A stretch of DNA of 64,000 nucleotides. It comes from Antedon mediterranea (Eukaryota > Echinodermata > Crinoidea > Comatulida > Antedonidae). Location of the stretch: contig NC_092674.1 of NCBI RefSeq assembly GCF_964355755.1, forward strand, positions 25,012,001 to 25,076,000, given 5' to 3'. Below the pieces are notes generated by a model, which was given only the letters and a program-made list of their open reading frames with translations, was not told the DNA's origin and did not search any database. Below are positions 1 to 12,300 of the stretch, piece by piece; the first letter of the stretch is position 1, and each line of letters opens with the position of its first letter. Position numbers and translations under genes: made by a program.

Positions 1-190
1 TAGAGATTTTACTGTGTAATTTAAACTATCCCCCCACTGATAAGAAAGTGCTTATTTTCAACAAGCTTGTGTAACACAAATAAAATCCTAAAATTTATGA
101 AACATGGGGGAAAATATAGATCGATAATTATTAGAATGTATGATCAATAGAAATTTTTTTCCCGCACCTGGCCTTTAAAGTATTAAAAGA
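1..190 (+). repeat. Dispersed repeat family J, copy 1
   Basis: TATAGATCGATAATTATTAG and CCCGCACCTGGCCTTTAAAG recur at 2090-2360 and, inverted, at 29180-29515. It occupies the intron before the first TRIP12 exon seen. Confidence 0.8.
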
Positions 191-341
191 AAACGCCCTC
201 CTCCTCCCCTGAAATATATAGGTATATTTTTTTGTTGACCGTAAACACAGATTGTATTGCGTTCTGTCTTCATTACTCTATTGACAAGAAGTTTGTTTTT
301 GTTTCCAAATCATTTATATTCTTGTTATTTAAATTTTGTAG

Positions 342-3300
342 TCGATTGAGTGATGTGTTAAAAAGGAAACGGCCACCTAAAAGAACCAGTGCAAGGAAGA
401 GCAAGTACGCTGCACCAGAAGAGGCTGGCAGTACAGCTGCAGATGGTGCTGCCCCGTCAAGGGCTGTTGGTGGAACCACAATGACACCTGTGACTACCAA
501 AACCAGTGCCAGGGCCTTAGTAGCTACAAGGGCTAAAGCTACTTCAGGTAGATATGTCTCATTGCTGGTGGATCAAAGATTTTGAAATAGTGGGGACCAG
601 GGCCTTCATTGGTGGATCAAGGATTTTGAAATAGTGGGGATAGGGCCTTCTTTGCAGGATCAAGAATTTTGAAATAGTGGGGACAGGGCCTTCATTGGTG
701 GATCAAGGCTTTTTAAATAGTAGGGACAGATCCTTCATTGGTGGAAAAAGGATGTTTAAATAGTGGGGACAGGGCCTTCATTGGTGGATCAAGAATTTTG
801 AAATAGTGGGAAATGGGCCTTTATTGGTGGATCAAGGATTTTGAAATAGTGGGGACAGAGCCTTCATTGGTGGATCAAGGATTTTGAAATAGTGGGAAAT
901 GGGCCTTTATTGGTGGATCAAGGATTTTGAAATAGTGGGGACAGGACCTGAACATTGTAAAATGGGGTGCTGATGTTAACTTTTCAAAATTTGGTCGTAA
1001 AATAGAAGAATTTATATTATAATGTTTAGTGATTTGATTTAACTTTATTTAGCTATTCAAAGTTTACACGTACATAAATTAACTATACAAGTTTAGCAGT
1101 AGTAGTAATTTAAACTTTGATAGCAAGTATTAGCCCAAAAAGTTTCAAAGAAATGCATTGCAATTGGGATTTATAGTTATTGAGTTTAAGCCATACTTTG
1201 CAATGATTAAAATACCATTTAATTCATTCCTATCAAATTTCATTATACATTTCAGCTAAGCCAACTGGTGTCTTTCCGAAATCTTCTTTTCTTGCAAGTT
1301 TAAACCCCTCGCGCTGGGGACGAGCTGGAACAAATTCTTCAAACGTTGGTAACACAAGTGGCCTAGAGAGAGGCTCAAGAGAAAACTACCTACAACGCTC
1401 CAGTATGCTAGGTCTTACATCTGTCAGTCAAAGCACCAGTAATAAAGAGAATAAAGAAAAAATTAAAGTGTGGATAAAGCAACAAGGTTGGTTTAAACCC
1501 TTTATTCTGTTTACATTAGCAAATGTGTATAAAAAAAGAACAAAAAGGATTTTTATGATTATTATATTATAATGCAGATTCATGTCACATTATATGCCAG
1601 ACCTCGCAAGTCTACTGCTACTCACGATAGTCTACTGTTTTTAGTACCCATCTACCTCGCTAGCGATGTCACTACGTTTTCTACCGTGACATCGTGGCAT
1701 TGCACTTAGTTCAGCTGCAGTATATTAGGCAATTAACTACCATGAAAGACTTGAATATTGACAATGCAGAATGCCACTAATTTATTTATTTTCTTTTTCA
1801 GCTCGCAAATTTCTTGATGAGCACTTTACTGATGATTCCAATGATTCAGCCCACCCAGCAATGAATGTTCTCAATAACTTGTGTACCGCTGTTAATGCTC
1901 TATCATTGGATGTAAGTCAATTCCAACATTAATATACTTTTAAGTACCTAATGAAAAAGAAGTCTAATATGCTTGTTTAGATTGTAGTCTTCTACAGTGT
2001 TTAATCAATGTAATACCATATTCGGTGATTCTCTAGAAAGTGAAAAAAATGCAAAACAAATTTGGTGGGGGTATACAGTGGATAATTTTTTTTTATAGTA
2101 CGAAAATAAAAATCTGAAAACGTAAAATTCATGTTATATTACCTATATTTAGTCACCTGATTTTTCCTAATTAAAAAAAAATGTCTCTATTTACAACATT
2201 TAACATTTGTGTACAAAAGAATAGGGATTTTAATTTGAAATATCCCCCAACAAAAATATGTAGCACAATAAAATCTCCAAAATTATGAAACACAGGAGAA
2301 ATTATAGATCGATAATTATTAGAATGTATGATCTGCACTTGGCCTTTAAGGTATCCTGTACAACGGTGTACTATTTTCATAAGAATATTGTTTTAGTGAA
2401 TGGAGCACTTGTCAAAATGTAATGTATTCCTAGCCAGAATGTTTTCACTAGCCAGACCGAGTCGTGGCTCAGTGTGAACATAATCTTAACTTTCTTTAAC
2501 AGGGAATGACTGATATGAAAGCGCTGCAAGATATCTGTAAGATTCTGTGCGATTCCGATATATCACCCTTTGAAGTACTGCACAGTGGTCTCCTGGGAAA
2601 ACTACTCACCTACATGACATTCTCTAGTACGGGCTCAGAAACTACTACTAGGAAAACAAGACTTAGAAGATTCTTACATGTGTTTTTAAATTGTCCAGTA
2701 AGTGCAGATTTGGTTGTCTTAAAGAAATAAAGATTGTCAGATAGCCTATTAAATGGTGATAATATGTTTAAATCCTACCTTAACTACTAAGGATTCTGTG
2801 AGTGGGTTCATCTGTCATCTTCCTCCTCATGTCCTATGGCATGCAAGGTCATAAGTTTCATATTGTTTAGCTTGTACGTGGGCTTCATTCATCAAATCCA
2901 TCATCATTCATCAAGTCCATCATCATTCATCAAGTCCATCATCATTCATAAAGTCCATCATCATTCATCAAGTCCGTCATCATTCATCAAGTCCATCATC
3001 ATTCATCAAGTCCATCATCATTCATCAAGTCCATCATCATTCATCAAGTCCATCATCATTTATCAAGTCCATCATCATTCATCAAGTCCATCATCATTCA
3101 TCAAGTCCATCATCATTCATCAAGTCCATCATCATTCATCAAGTCCATCATCATTCATCAAGTCCATCATCATTCATCAAGTCCGTCATCATTCATCAAG
3201 TCCATCATCATTCATCAAGTCCATCATCATTCATCAAGTCCATCATCATTTATCACAGTCCTCCATGTTGTTTATATTGATTGAATTTTAAATTGATATA

Positions 3301-6300
3301 AAGTTAAGATAAAACTCCAGTTTATAGATTAATTGCTACCTTCCTGATATACATATTTTTTTTAGCCTCCTGATTCGCCTTTAATGAAGACTCTAGATTT
3401 GTCTGAACCACCACCGTACATTCATCTGGTTAACAAAGTAAATGCATGTATAAGTCACCTTGAGCAGTTTGCGGTCAAAGTTCATGATTTACCTGGTGCA
3501 GGCTCCTCAGGGAGTCGGGGATCTCAAGCTATGAAGTTCTTTAATACTCATCAACTGAAGGTTAGTATTCGGTACCCCACGTAAATGAAATGTAGAATTT
3601 AGAGTGATTTTTGCAAATGGCAATGCTTGGTTTCCACTAGCACAAGTACTTATATCGCATCCATGATGGCGTGTGGCGCAGTGTGTTGGACGTTGGACTA
3701 CCGATCGTCAGACCTAGGTTCGTATCCGTAGGCAAGATACTTTACTTACGTTGCCTCTCTCCACCCAGGTGTATAAATGGGTACCCAGTTAGATCTAGAC
3801 ACAACTTTGCGCTGGTTACCGGCTGCATTATGGGAGTATGTTTCCATACGTGTTTGATCCCAAAAAATACTGGGGTAATAATGCTTGTAAAGCGCCTTTG
3901 AGCATGATTACTCATGAAAAGGGCGCTATATAAATCTGGTATTATTATTAGTGTGAAACCATTGCGTCCTACGAGAGGCCGCTCCCGATTGGCTCTCGAT
4001 AGGATCGAATCACGAGGCATGTGAGCGGCTATCGAAAGTGCAGGTGACCTTTATTTTTACGTGATAGCCAATCGGATACAAGCTTACAAGCTTTCTTTTT
4101 GGGTCCAATAGGTGTACGTCAATAAATAGAGTTAGGAAACTAAACTGCAGTTACACATGTAAACGAGACTTTAATCTTTTAGTGCTCAAACTTTATGTGA
4201 CAAAAAAATGTGATGTGCCCATATATGGACAAGATGACATCATATCACTACCATATTTTGGCACATCACAGTTTTTGTCTGACTAGTTCGATAGTGTAGA
4301 TAGAGCTTAAGAATAGTAAAGCCATACATGTTGATATTTTTTGTTTTGTAGTGTCAACTATCCAGGCATCCAGAGTGTACAACGCTAAGGCAATGGAGAG
4401 GAGGCCCAGTGAAGATAGATCCACTCGCCTTAGTTCAAGCCATTGAGCGCTATCTGGTTGTTAGAGGATATGGCAGGGTAAGACTTGTAAGTTATTTCAT
4501 GAGGTGTACTGTACTAACAATATTAACATGATATTATATATGACATTACTATTTAGTAATTTTGTAATATTGAATGTTCTCTACAACTCTTCATGATTTT
4601 TAGACAGTATAATATATGTTTTACTAAGAATTTTTTGATGATTATTCTCAAATTTGTGTTTATTTTAAGGATGATGATGACAGCGATGATGCCTCAGATG
4701 ATGATATTGATGAAACTTTAGTGAGTATAACATTTATTTTTCTCTGATTAATTTATTCATCATTAATTATTTTAGCCCAGTGCTTTCAGAATTAATATTT
4801 CTAGGCCTGGGCCTAGCGTAACATCAAAGCGAGTGAGGAATTTGAAAACTGCTATTTATCAAAATTGACCTGACATTTTTAGTAAATTACTTTTTAGCAT
4901 TGCGAAACCTCCCCAATATTAATAAATTTGGAAATACAGATCTGAATTGAATACTATTTATACACTCATAACATTACTGTGTCTATGATATTTAAAATAA
5001 GATAAGAATTTAAGATCATTATTTTACTCATTTATTTTGTTAGGCTGGTGCATTTTCTAGCAGTAACATTAACATACAACATAAACTTCAGTTCATGATC
5101 GGAGACCATGTGCTGCATTACGGAATGACCGTTTACCAGGCCGTCAAGCAGTACGCATCAATGGCTGACGATAGCACAGATACTGAGGACGAAAGTCACC
5201 CATTAGGTCGGGCAGGCATTTGGGCCAAGACCCATGTTATATGGTGAGTAGGAAGAAATTGATTTAAATTGTAATGCATGTGATACAATTCAGTGATAGG
5301 AAATATGAATATTTCACTGTCAATTTTCAAATCTTTAAATTTTGATATTATTTCTGTTGCATTTGTTTTCTGAAAGCCTAATATGAAACACCTGTTTCTT
5401 TAAATACCCATTTTTTTTTAAATACCAATTTTTTTAAACACCCTGTTCTGGAACGCCCGTTTCTGCAACACCAAATATGAAACGCCGGTTTCTGAAACAC
5501 CTGTTTCTAGAACACTCGTTTCTGAGAAACCTGTTTCTGAAACACCTGTTACATTTAATTTTCTGAAACATCTGTGCCTGTAAAACAAACAAAACAAAAC
5601 CTTCGGTGAATAAACTGAATAGTTAAATGAATTGTATTGTAAATGACAGGTACAAACCATTCAACGATGACAAGACGCAAGCTGAATCTGTATCAACCCT
5701 GACGACGAAGAAAAGTTCAACGTCAACAAATAGTAAGAGAGCAAGTAAATCCAAAAGACATGATGTATTATGGCATGGTGGGTATCCACATATAAATAAT
5801 ATATACAGTGTTCTCCTCGAGGCTGTGAAGCATCATGACCTCATGGCCTTTGACACATACCCATAATCATTATACTTTTGAAAGTTCAATTCAATTTACT
5901 CCGAGGTAACTCAATCTATTTTGATGGGACGTCCAAGCCAATATGTGCGACGTTGTGTTTTGTTTACCAACGTGAAATAACTTTACTGATCATGTGACCA
6001 TGATGCTTGGAGAAGAACACTGATTTATCATCAATGTCAGATCTATTACTATTAACATTCTTAGTTTTTATTTCAATATTTTTTTTTTTGCATATAAATA
6101 ATAATTGTTACTAATTAATAAATGCTAAAAATTAATCTTAAATAATAATGTTCAAATATATATACTGTATTTTTAATTCTTTGTTGAAACCACATTATGA
6201 TAATTATTTTCAGATCACAGAAATACATTTAATTTATCACATGGGCACATTTCTGTGGTCTGAAAATAATTTGTGTAGAAAGTTTTAATTTTCAAATCGC

Positions 6301-9300
6301 TTAGCAATACTCTGGTGTTTTCACACTTACAAAACATGGAAATTGACATCCAAGTGTGTATAAACTTAAAAGCTTTTCTAAGCAATGTGAAAGGGTATTA
6401 GTTTCATTAGTTTTAATATACGACAACTGAGGACCGACGACTGACCTAGGTAAAGTCAACAGGTCGTTGCAAATCGAAAGCTCCTTATTTTTTAAAGAAA
6501 AAAATGTGATGTTCCTATATATGGACATGATGATGCCATATCACTACCATATTTGAGCATATCACCATCATATTTGTGCACATCACACTTTTTTGTCAAA
6601 CTAGTTTGATAGTGTAGACAGAGCTTAAGCAATGTGAAGGGATTAGGGACCTTTCGATATACGACGACTGAGGTCCGACAACCATCCTAGGTCAAGCTGC
6701 CTATTGTCTAAACATGATCTTTAATTGACTATATTTTAACTATTTTGCTCTTGTAGAAGGTACAGTACCAGTAGGCAAGTCACCTCTTGATGTACAGCTG
6801 TTGCCATTGCTGCCACTTGGAGTTAACGTCAAAGATCCTTCAACTGAGTCTATAGCGTTGCTTCGAGTTCTTCATGTTCTTAATAGATTTTGGCATTGGT
6901 TGTATGATGTAAGTGATATAAACATTTGATTAGTGTTGTCAGACATGCGACCCACCTCTGATGTAGTAGTATGTAAGCCATGACCTTGCCTCGGTCTGAA
7001 GTGGTACGAAAGCCATGTCCTAGCCTCTGATGTGATATGCAAGTCATGGCCTAGCATCTGAAGTTGTATGTAAGCCTCTGTCTAAAGGGGTATGAAAGCC
7101 ATGTCCTAACCTATACAGTGGTATGCAAGCCATCGCCTAGACACTGATGTGGTATGCAAGTCATTGACCTAGCCTCTGATGTGGTATGTAAGCCATGACC
7201 TTGCCTCTGTCTGAAGGGGTTCGAAAGCCATGTCCTAACCTCTAAAGTGGTATATGCAAGCCATGGCCTAGCCTCTGAGGTTGTATGTGAGCCATGGCCT
7301 AGCATCTGTCTGAAGGGCCATGAAAGCCATGTCCTAGCCTCTTAAGTTGTATGTAAGTAAGCCATGAACTTGCCTCTGTCTGAAGGGGTAAGAAAGCCAT
7401 GTCCTAACCTATGAAGTGATATGCAAGCCATGGCCTAGCCGTATGCATGTCATGGCCTAGCCTCTGTCTGAAGGTTTATGAAAGCCAGGTCCTAGCCTCA
7501 GATGTGGTATGCAAGCCATCGCCTAGCCTCTGATGTGGTATGTAAATCATGGCCTAGCCTCTGTCTGAAGGGGTACGGAAGCCATGTCCTCCCCTATAAA
7601 GTGATATGCAAGCTATGGCCAGTTACTGCGGCAGCATACTGCTTTGCTGTAAACGTACTTGAGTGTTAACATCTGTATGTGTGTTATAATGTTTATACTT
7701 TCCATCTTCTAGGGTGCTATACCAAAGTCTGCCTTGACCTCTAGTGAGTTTATAAGTAGTAAGATGACGGCAAAAGCTACTAGGCAGCTACAAGATCCTT
7801 TAGTAATAATGACAGGAAATTTGCCTTTGTGGCTAACCTCACTATCCAAGGCATGGTAAGTAGGGTTCATTTATAATTAAGTTAATACTGTACATAAATG
7901 GTGCTCAGTATATCATTTTGTGAAAGATAAATATTATTAACATATTTTATTTGAATTATTCTTTTTTTCAGTCCATTTTTGTTTCCATTTGACACTCGTC
8001 AACTGTTGTTCTATGTCACTGTGTTTGATCGAGATCGTGCAATGCAAAGGCTACAGGAAAACAACCCTGACCTGGGCACGACTGACTCAAGTGAGCGTGT
8101 TGCTCCACGCCTTGATAGAAAGAAGGTAAGAAAATACAATACATGTTCCTCATTTCATACATTTAACATGTGTGACAAAGTATTATAGAATTTGCCTACT
8201 GGAAATATTAAGCTATAATACAGTACATAAAATTGATGTAAATGTAGGAATAACCTGCCATTTGCAGCCTACTGGGCAGAATTGCGCACAGGTGTGGACG
8301 ACACATACCACAGCTTTCCACTCCCCTAAGGGTCTCTTCGTGTTGAGCGCTGCCACCAAAGGGTGGTCTAGGCCCCACTTCCGAAAGATGTACTGGGTTC
8401 TTTAAAGTACACACGAGCCAGATGTGTACACTGGACCTTAGTTTAAGTTCTTATCCGGGAAGTTCTACCACCAGAACAATGGCCAAGTAGTGCCTTGAAC
8501 CTGTGCCGATTGTATAGCTATAGTTTGCGGCGTCCCTGCCTTAACCTCATGGCGACTCGACTTTCTACGGCATTGAAGTTAATGAATATAATGTTTCCTG
8601 ATGATGATCCAATTAAAATCTAAAACATTAAATGATGATTTTCTTGTTATTACTTTGAGTTTATTATCTTATTTATTTATCTTTATATAGCGAACTGTCT
8701 GTAGAGGAGATTTACTTAAACAGGCTGAGACCGTCATGGATGACTTGGCTAGTTCACGTGCAGTACTTGAAGTGCAGTATGAAAATGAAGTTGGTACTGG
8801 TCTAGGCCCCACTCTAGAGTTTTATGCGTTGGTATCGCAGGAGATTCAACGTGCCGAGTTGGACTTGTGGCGTGGAGAGGCTGTTCCACTAGTTGACCCT
8901 AAAGGTGCATAATACATTTCTTTAATTATTGGTTATGTCCTGCACTGATTCCAGGATTATTAACAGAGGAAAATGACAACACAATATATAATTAATTTTA
9001 TTTTTGCTTGTAATGTTTGTCTGGAGAAACGCCCTTTGCGTTGTAGAGACACGCCCTTCGGCGATAGTTGTCTTTGACAGCTCTTGTCTCCTCAGTGATT
9101 CCCTTTTATGTATCAATCAATTTTATGTATGAATGGAATAAATCATAGAGGATTTACTAATTCTATTATTTTCTTTCTAGGTTCCCAAGCTGGTGTTAAA
9201 TATGTGTTCGCATCTAATGGTTTGTTCCCAGCACCTCTAGGTAGAAACGCTAAAATGGCAGTTGTATCAAAGATTAAAGCCAAGTTTAAATTTCTTGGCA

Positions 9301-12300
9301 AATTTATGGCGAAAGCACTAATGGATTCGAGAATAGTAAGCTGGTTTCTTTTTACTTATTTCTAACTTGATGTTATTCAGGTTTTTGTGACAATGTTTTA
9401 CCAGCAGTATTAAAGTGGTATTGGAATGCTATAGGTCATAGACATTGTCCAACTATGATGTACTGTAGACAGTACGGAATCTATGCCATTTTTTAAAGAA
9501 TATAATGATTTATGGAGCGCAAGCTGGTGTTAAATATGCGTTCGCATCTAATGGATTGTTCCCAGCACCTCTAGGTAAAACGCTAAAATGGCAGTTGTAT
9601 CGAAGATCAAAGCAAAGTTTAAATTTCTTGGCAAATTTATGGCGAAAGCACTAATGGATTCGAGAATAGTAAGCTGGTTTCTTTTTGTTTATTTCTAATT
9701 GGATGTTTTTGTATAATTTTTTTATATAATTATTATAAATATATTATTTATTATTCATAAATATTATGTCTTCACCTTTATAGCTGGACATTCCTCTAAG
9801 TTTGCCATTCTACAAATGGGTACTAGGTCAAGAGGGTTCATTGACCTCAGCTGACCTCCATTACGTTGACCCAGTATTAGCACGATCCTATGACCAACTA
9901 GCCGACCTGCTAAGGCAGAAGAAACGACTACACCAGGATCAGAGCCAAACTGCCACCAGCCTACAATTAGCCTTGGAAAGCCTTACGATGGATGGCTGCT
10001 CGGTAGAAGATTTAGGCCTAGATTTTACTCTACCCGGACACCCAACAATTGAATTGAAGAAAGGGGGAAAAGATATATGTGTTACTGTTCATAATTTAGA
10101 AGAATATTTAAAGGTAAGACATTATTTAGTTTGTTAAAGCAAATATATAATACTTAACTGTATTTTGTCTTGTGGAGCTCTGTTAATATATTTTGTTTCA
10201 GTCAAGATTATACAGAATTTTATTTGTCCAAAAAAGGAAATTCGTTTCAATTAATTATAAATATAAAAAGTCATGAATACAAAATACAAATGTAAAATAT
10301 CTTATTAAAATTCAAATAAACATTGAACGTAGAAAAAAATATAAAAATCACTTATAGAAAATATAAATATATAAATAGCAGTATGTACACATTTTAAAAA
10401 TGCAGCATCATTACATTAGCTTATAAAAAAAAGTAAATAACAACAACAATAATAATAGTTTGATATAATTGTTTTCAGTTTTAAGATATCTTAATGTGTT
10501 TTTTTCATGGAATTACATACATAAACAAACAATTGATTGATATTTACTATTTCTTGCTTCAAAATTGATTTAAGTTTTTAATTGTATTTACCTTAATAGC
10601 TTGTAGCTCATTGGACGTTAGTAGAAGGTGTTAGCCGGCAGTTTGAAGCGTTTCGTGAAGGTTTCCAATCGGTCTTCCCATTAGAACATTTACAAAGCTT
10701 TTACCCAGAAGAGGTATGTAAAACACATTGAATTACAGTAGAGTGCTATACTATTGTACTACTCAGTGAGTAGTATAATTTCACTCTTCTCAACTCTTTC
10801 AATACCGGGCTCTCTGAAAACCGGAAACTCTCCCAAAACCAGACTTTTCTTGAGGTCCAAAAGGTTCCAAATTTATTTTTACCATTAGAAACACATTCCA
10901 AATACCAGACAACTGAAAATAAGACATATTAAGGCAGCCAAAAGGTGTCCGGTATTGGGATAGTTGACTGTATATTTAAGACAACCCTATTCTTGTTATT
11001 TTAGGAATCACCACCCCTGTGAACAACAATATATGTTTTAACACTACAGCCAACTGCTCTACAAAAGACACCTCTATTAAGGGGACACTTTGTTAAGCCT
11101 TGAAGATGTAACTTTATTAGGGGCCTACTATATTGTATTCTACTCAACTTGTAAGTGACTTTATAAAATCCTTTACTGTTTTTTTACATTTTAGCTTGAT
11201 CAATTATTTTGTGGAAGTACAAATGAATGCTGGGATATCAAGATGTTGATTGAATGCTGTAAACCTGACCATGGTTACACACATGACAGGTAGGTCAAAC
11301 TATTGTTTTTCTTTTTTTTTAAACAATATAGTTTTTTCAATGTATTGACAAGGTTTATATAAGATTCTCTGTAGATGGAATAGCATTCTGATATGAGAGC
11401 ATATCTTATTGTAATAATCAGTACAGTTTTTTTTTTTATGAATATGTAATCATGTTAAATTCTATGGAACAAAGATTCCAAAATGAAAGATTGAATTATT
11501 ATTTTTGTTAAATGAACTACAACCCCCTTTTGGGACACCCCTATTCAGGGGACAATTTCCTGATAAACAAAGAAGGAACAATATATGCAGTTAACACCTA
11601 TTCAAGGGACACCCCTATTAGGGGAAACCTTGTTCGGTCCTGAAGGTGTCTCCTTAATAGGGGGTCTACTGTATTTACTGTACAAGCTGAGTGTCTAAAT
11701 CTGATTTTTCTTTTTTATTTAGCCGTGCTGTGAAGAACTTGTTTGAAATTTTAGTGTCTTACAATGGAGAGGAACAAAGACAGTTCTTGCAATTTGTAAC
11801 AGGAAGTCCTAAGCTTCCAGTAGGCGGTATGTATTTATTATTTATATATTGCAAAGCTCCATCTACACTATATATATATAAATATATAGACATGATGTCA
11901 TATCACTACCATATTTAGGCATATTACTACCATATTTGGGCACTAGTTTGATAGTGTATACAGAGCTTTAAATAATCTGGAAAAGTCTAAAAGAGACAAG
12001 TGCCTGAGCTACCTGATAAACTCTTCAGTAGTTCTCTCCACCCAGGTGTACAAATAGGTATCTGGTAAGATCAGGACACAACTTTGCCCTGTTTACTATC
12101 TGCATTATTGGAGTATGTTTTCATATATTTTTGATCCAAAACATGATCGGGGTATTGATGTGTACATCGCTTTGAAGTTTCATAACATTAGGCGTTTTAT
12201 AAATCCAGAATATTATTATTATTAAATAAAACAAAACATATTAGCACAGCGGTAAATCTTGGTTCCAACTAGGACACAGTGCAAAGTGCTGTATTGCATA

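Noticed and set aside
2836-3291. Long His/Ser-rich open frame
   Set aside because: It is the translation of a 19-bp minisatellite inside a TRIP12 intron; the frame cycles and stays open only because of the repeat.
3742-4020. Minus-strand open frame
   Set aside because: It is the inverse of a SINE S1 copy and adjoining intron.
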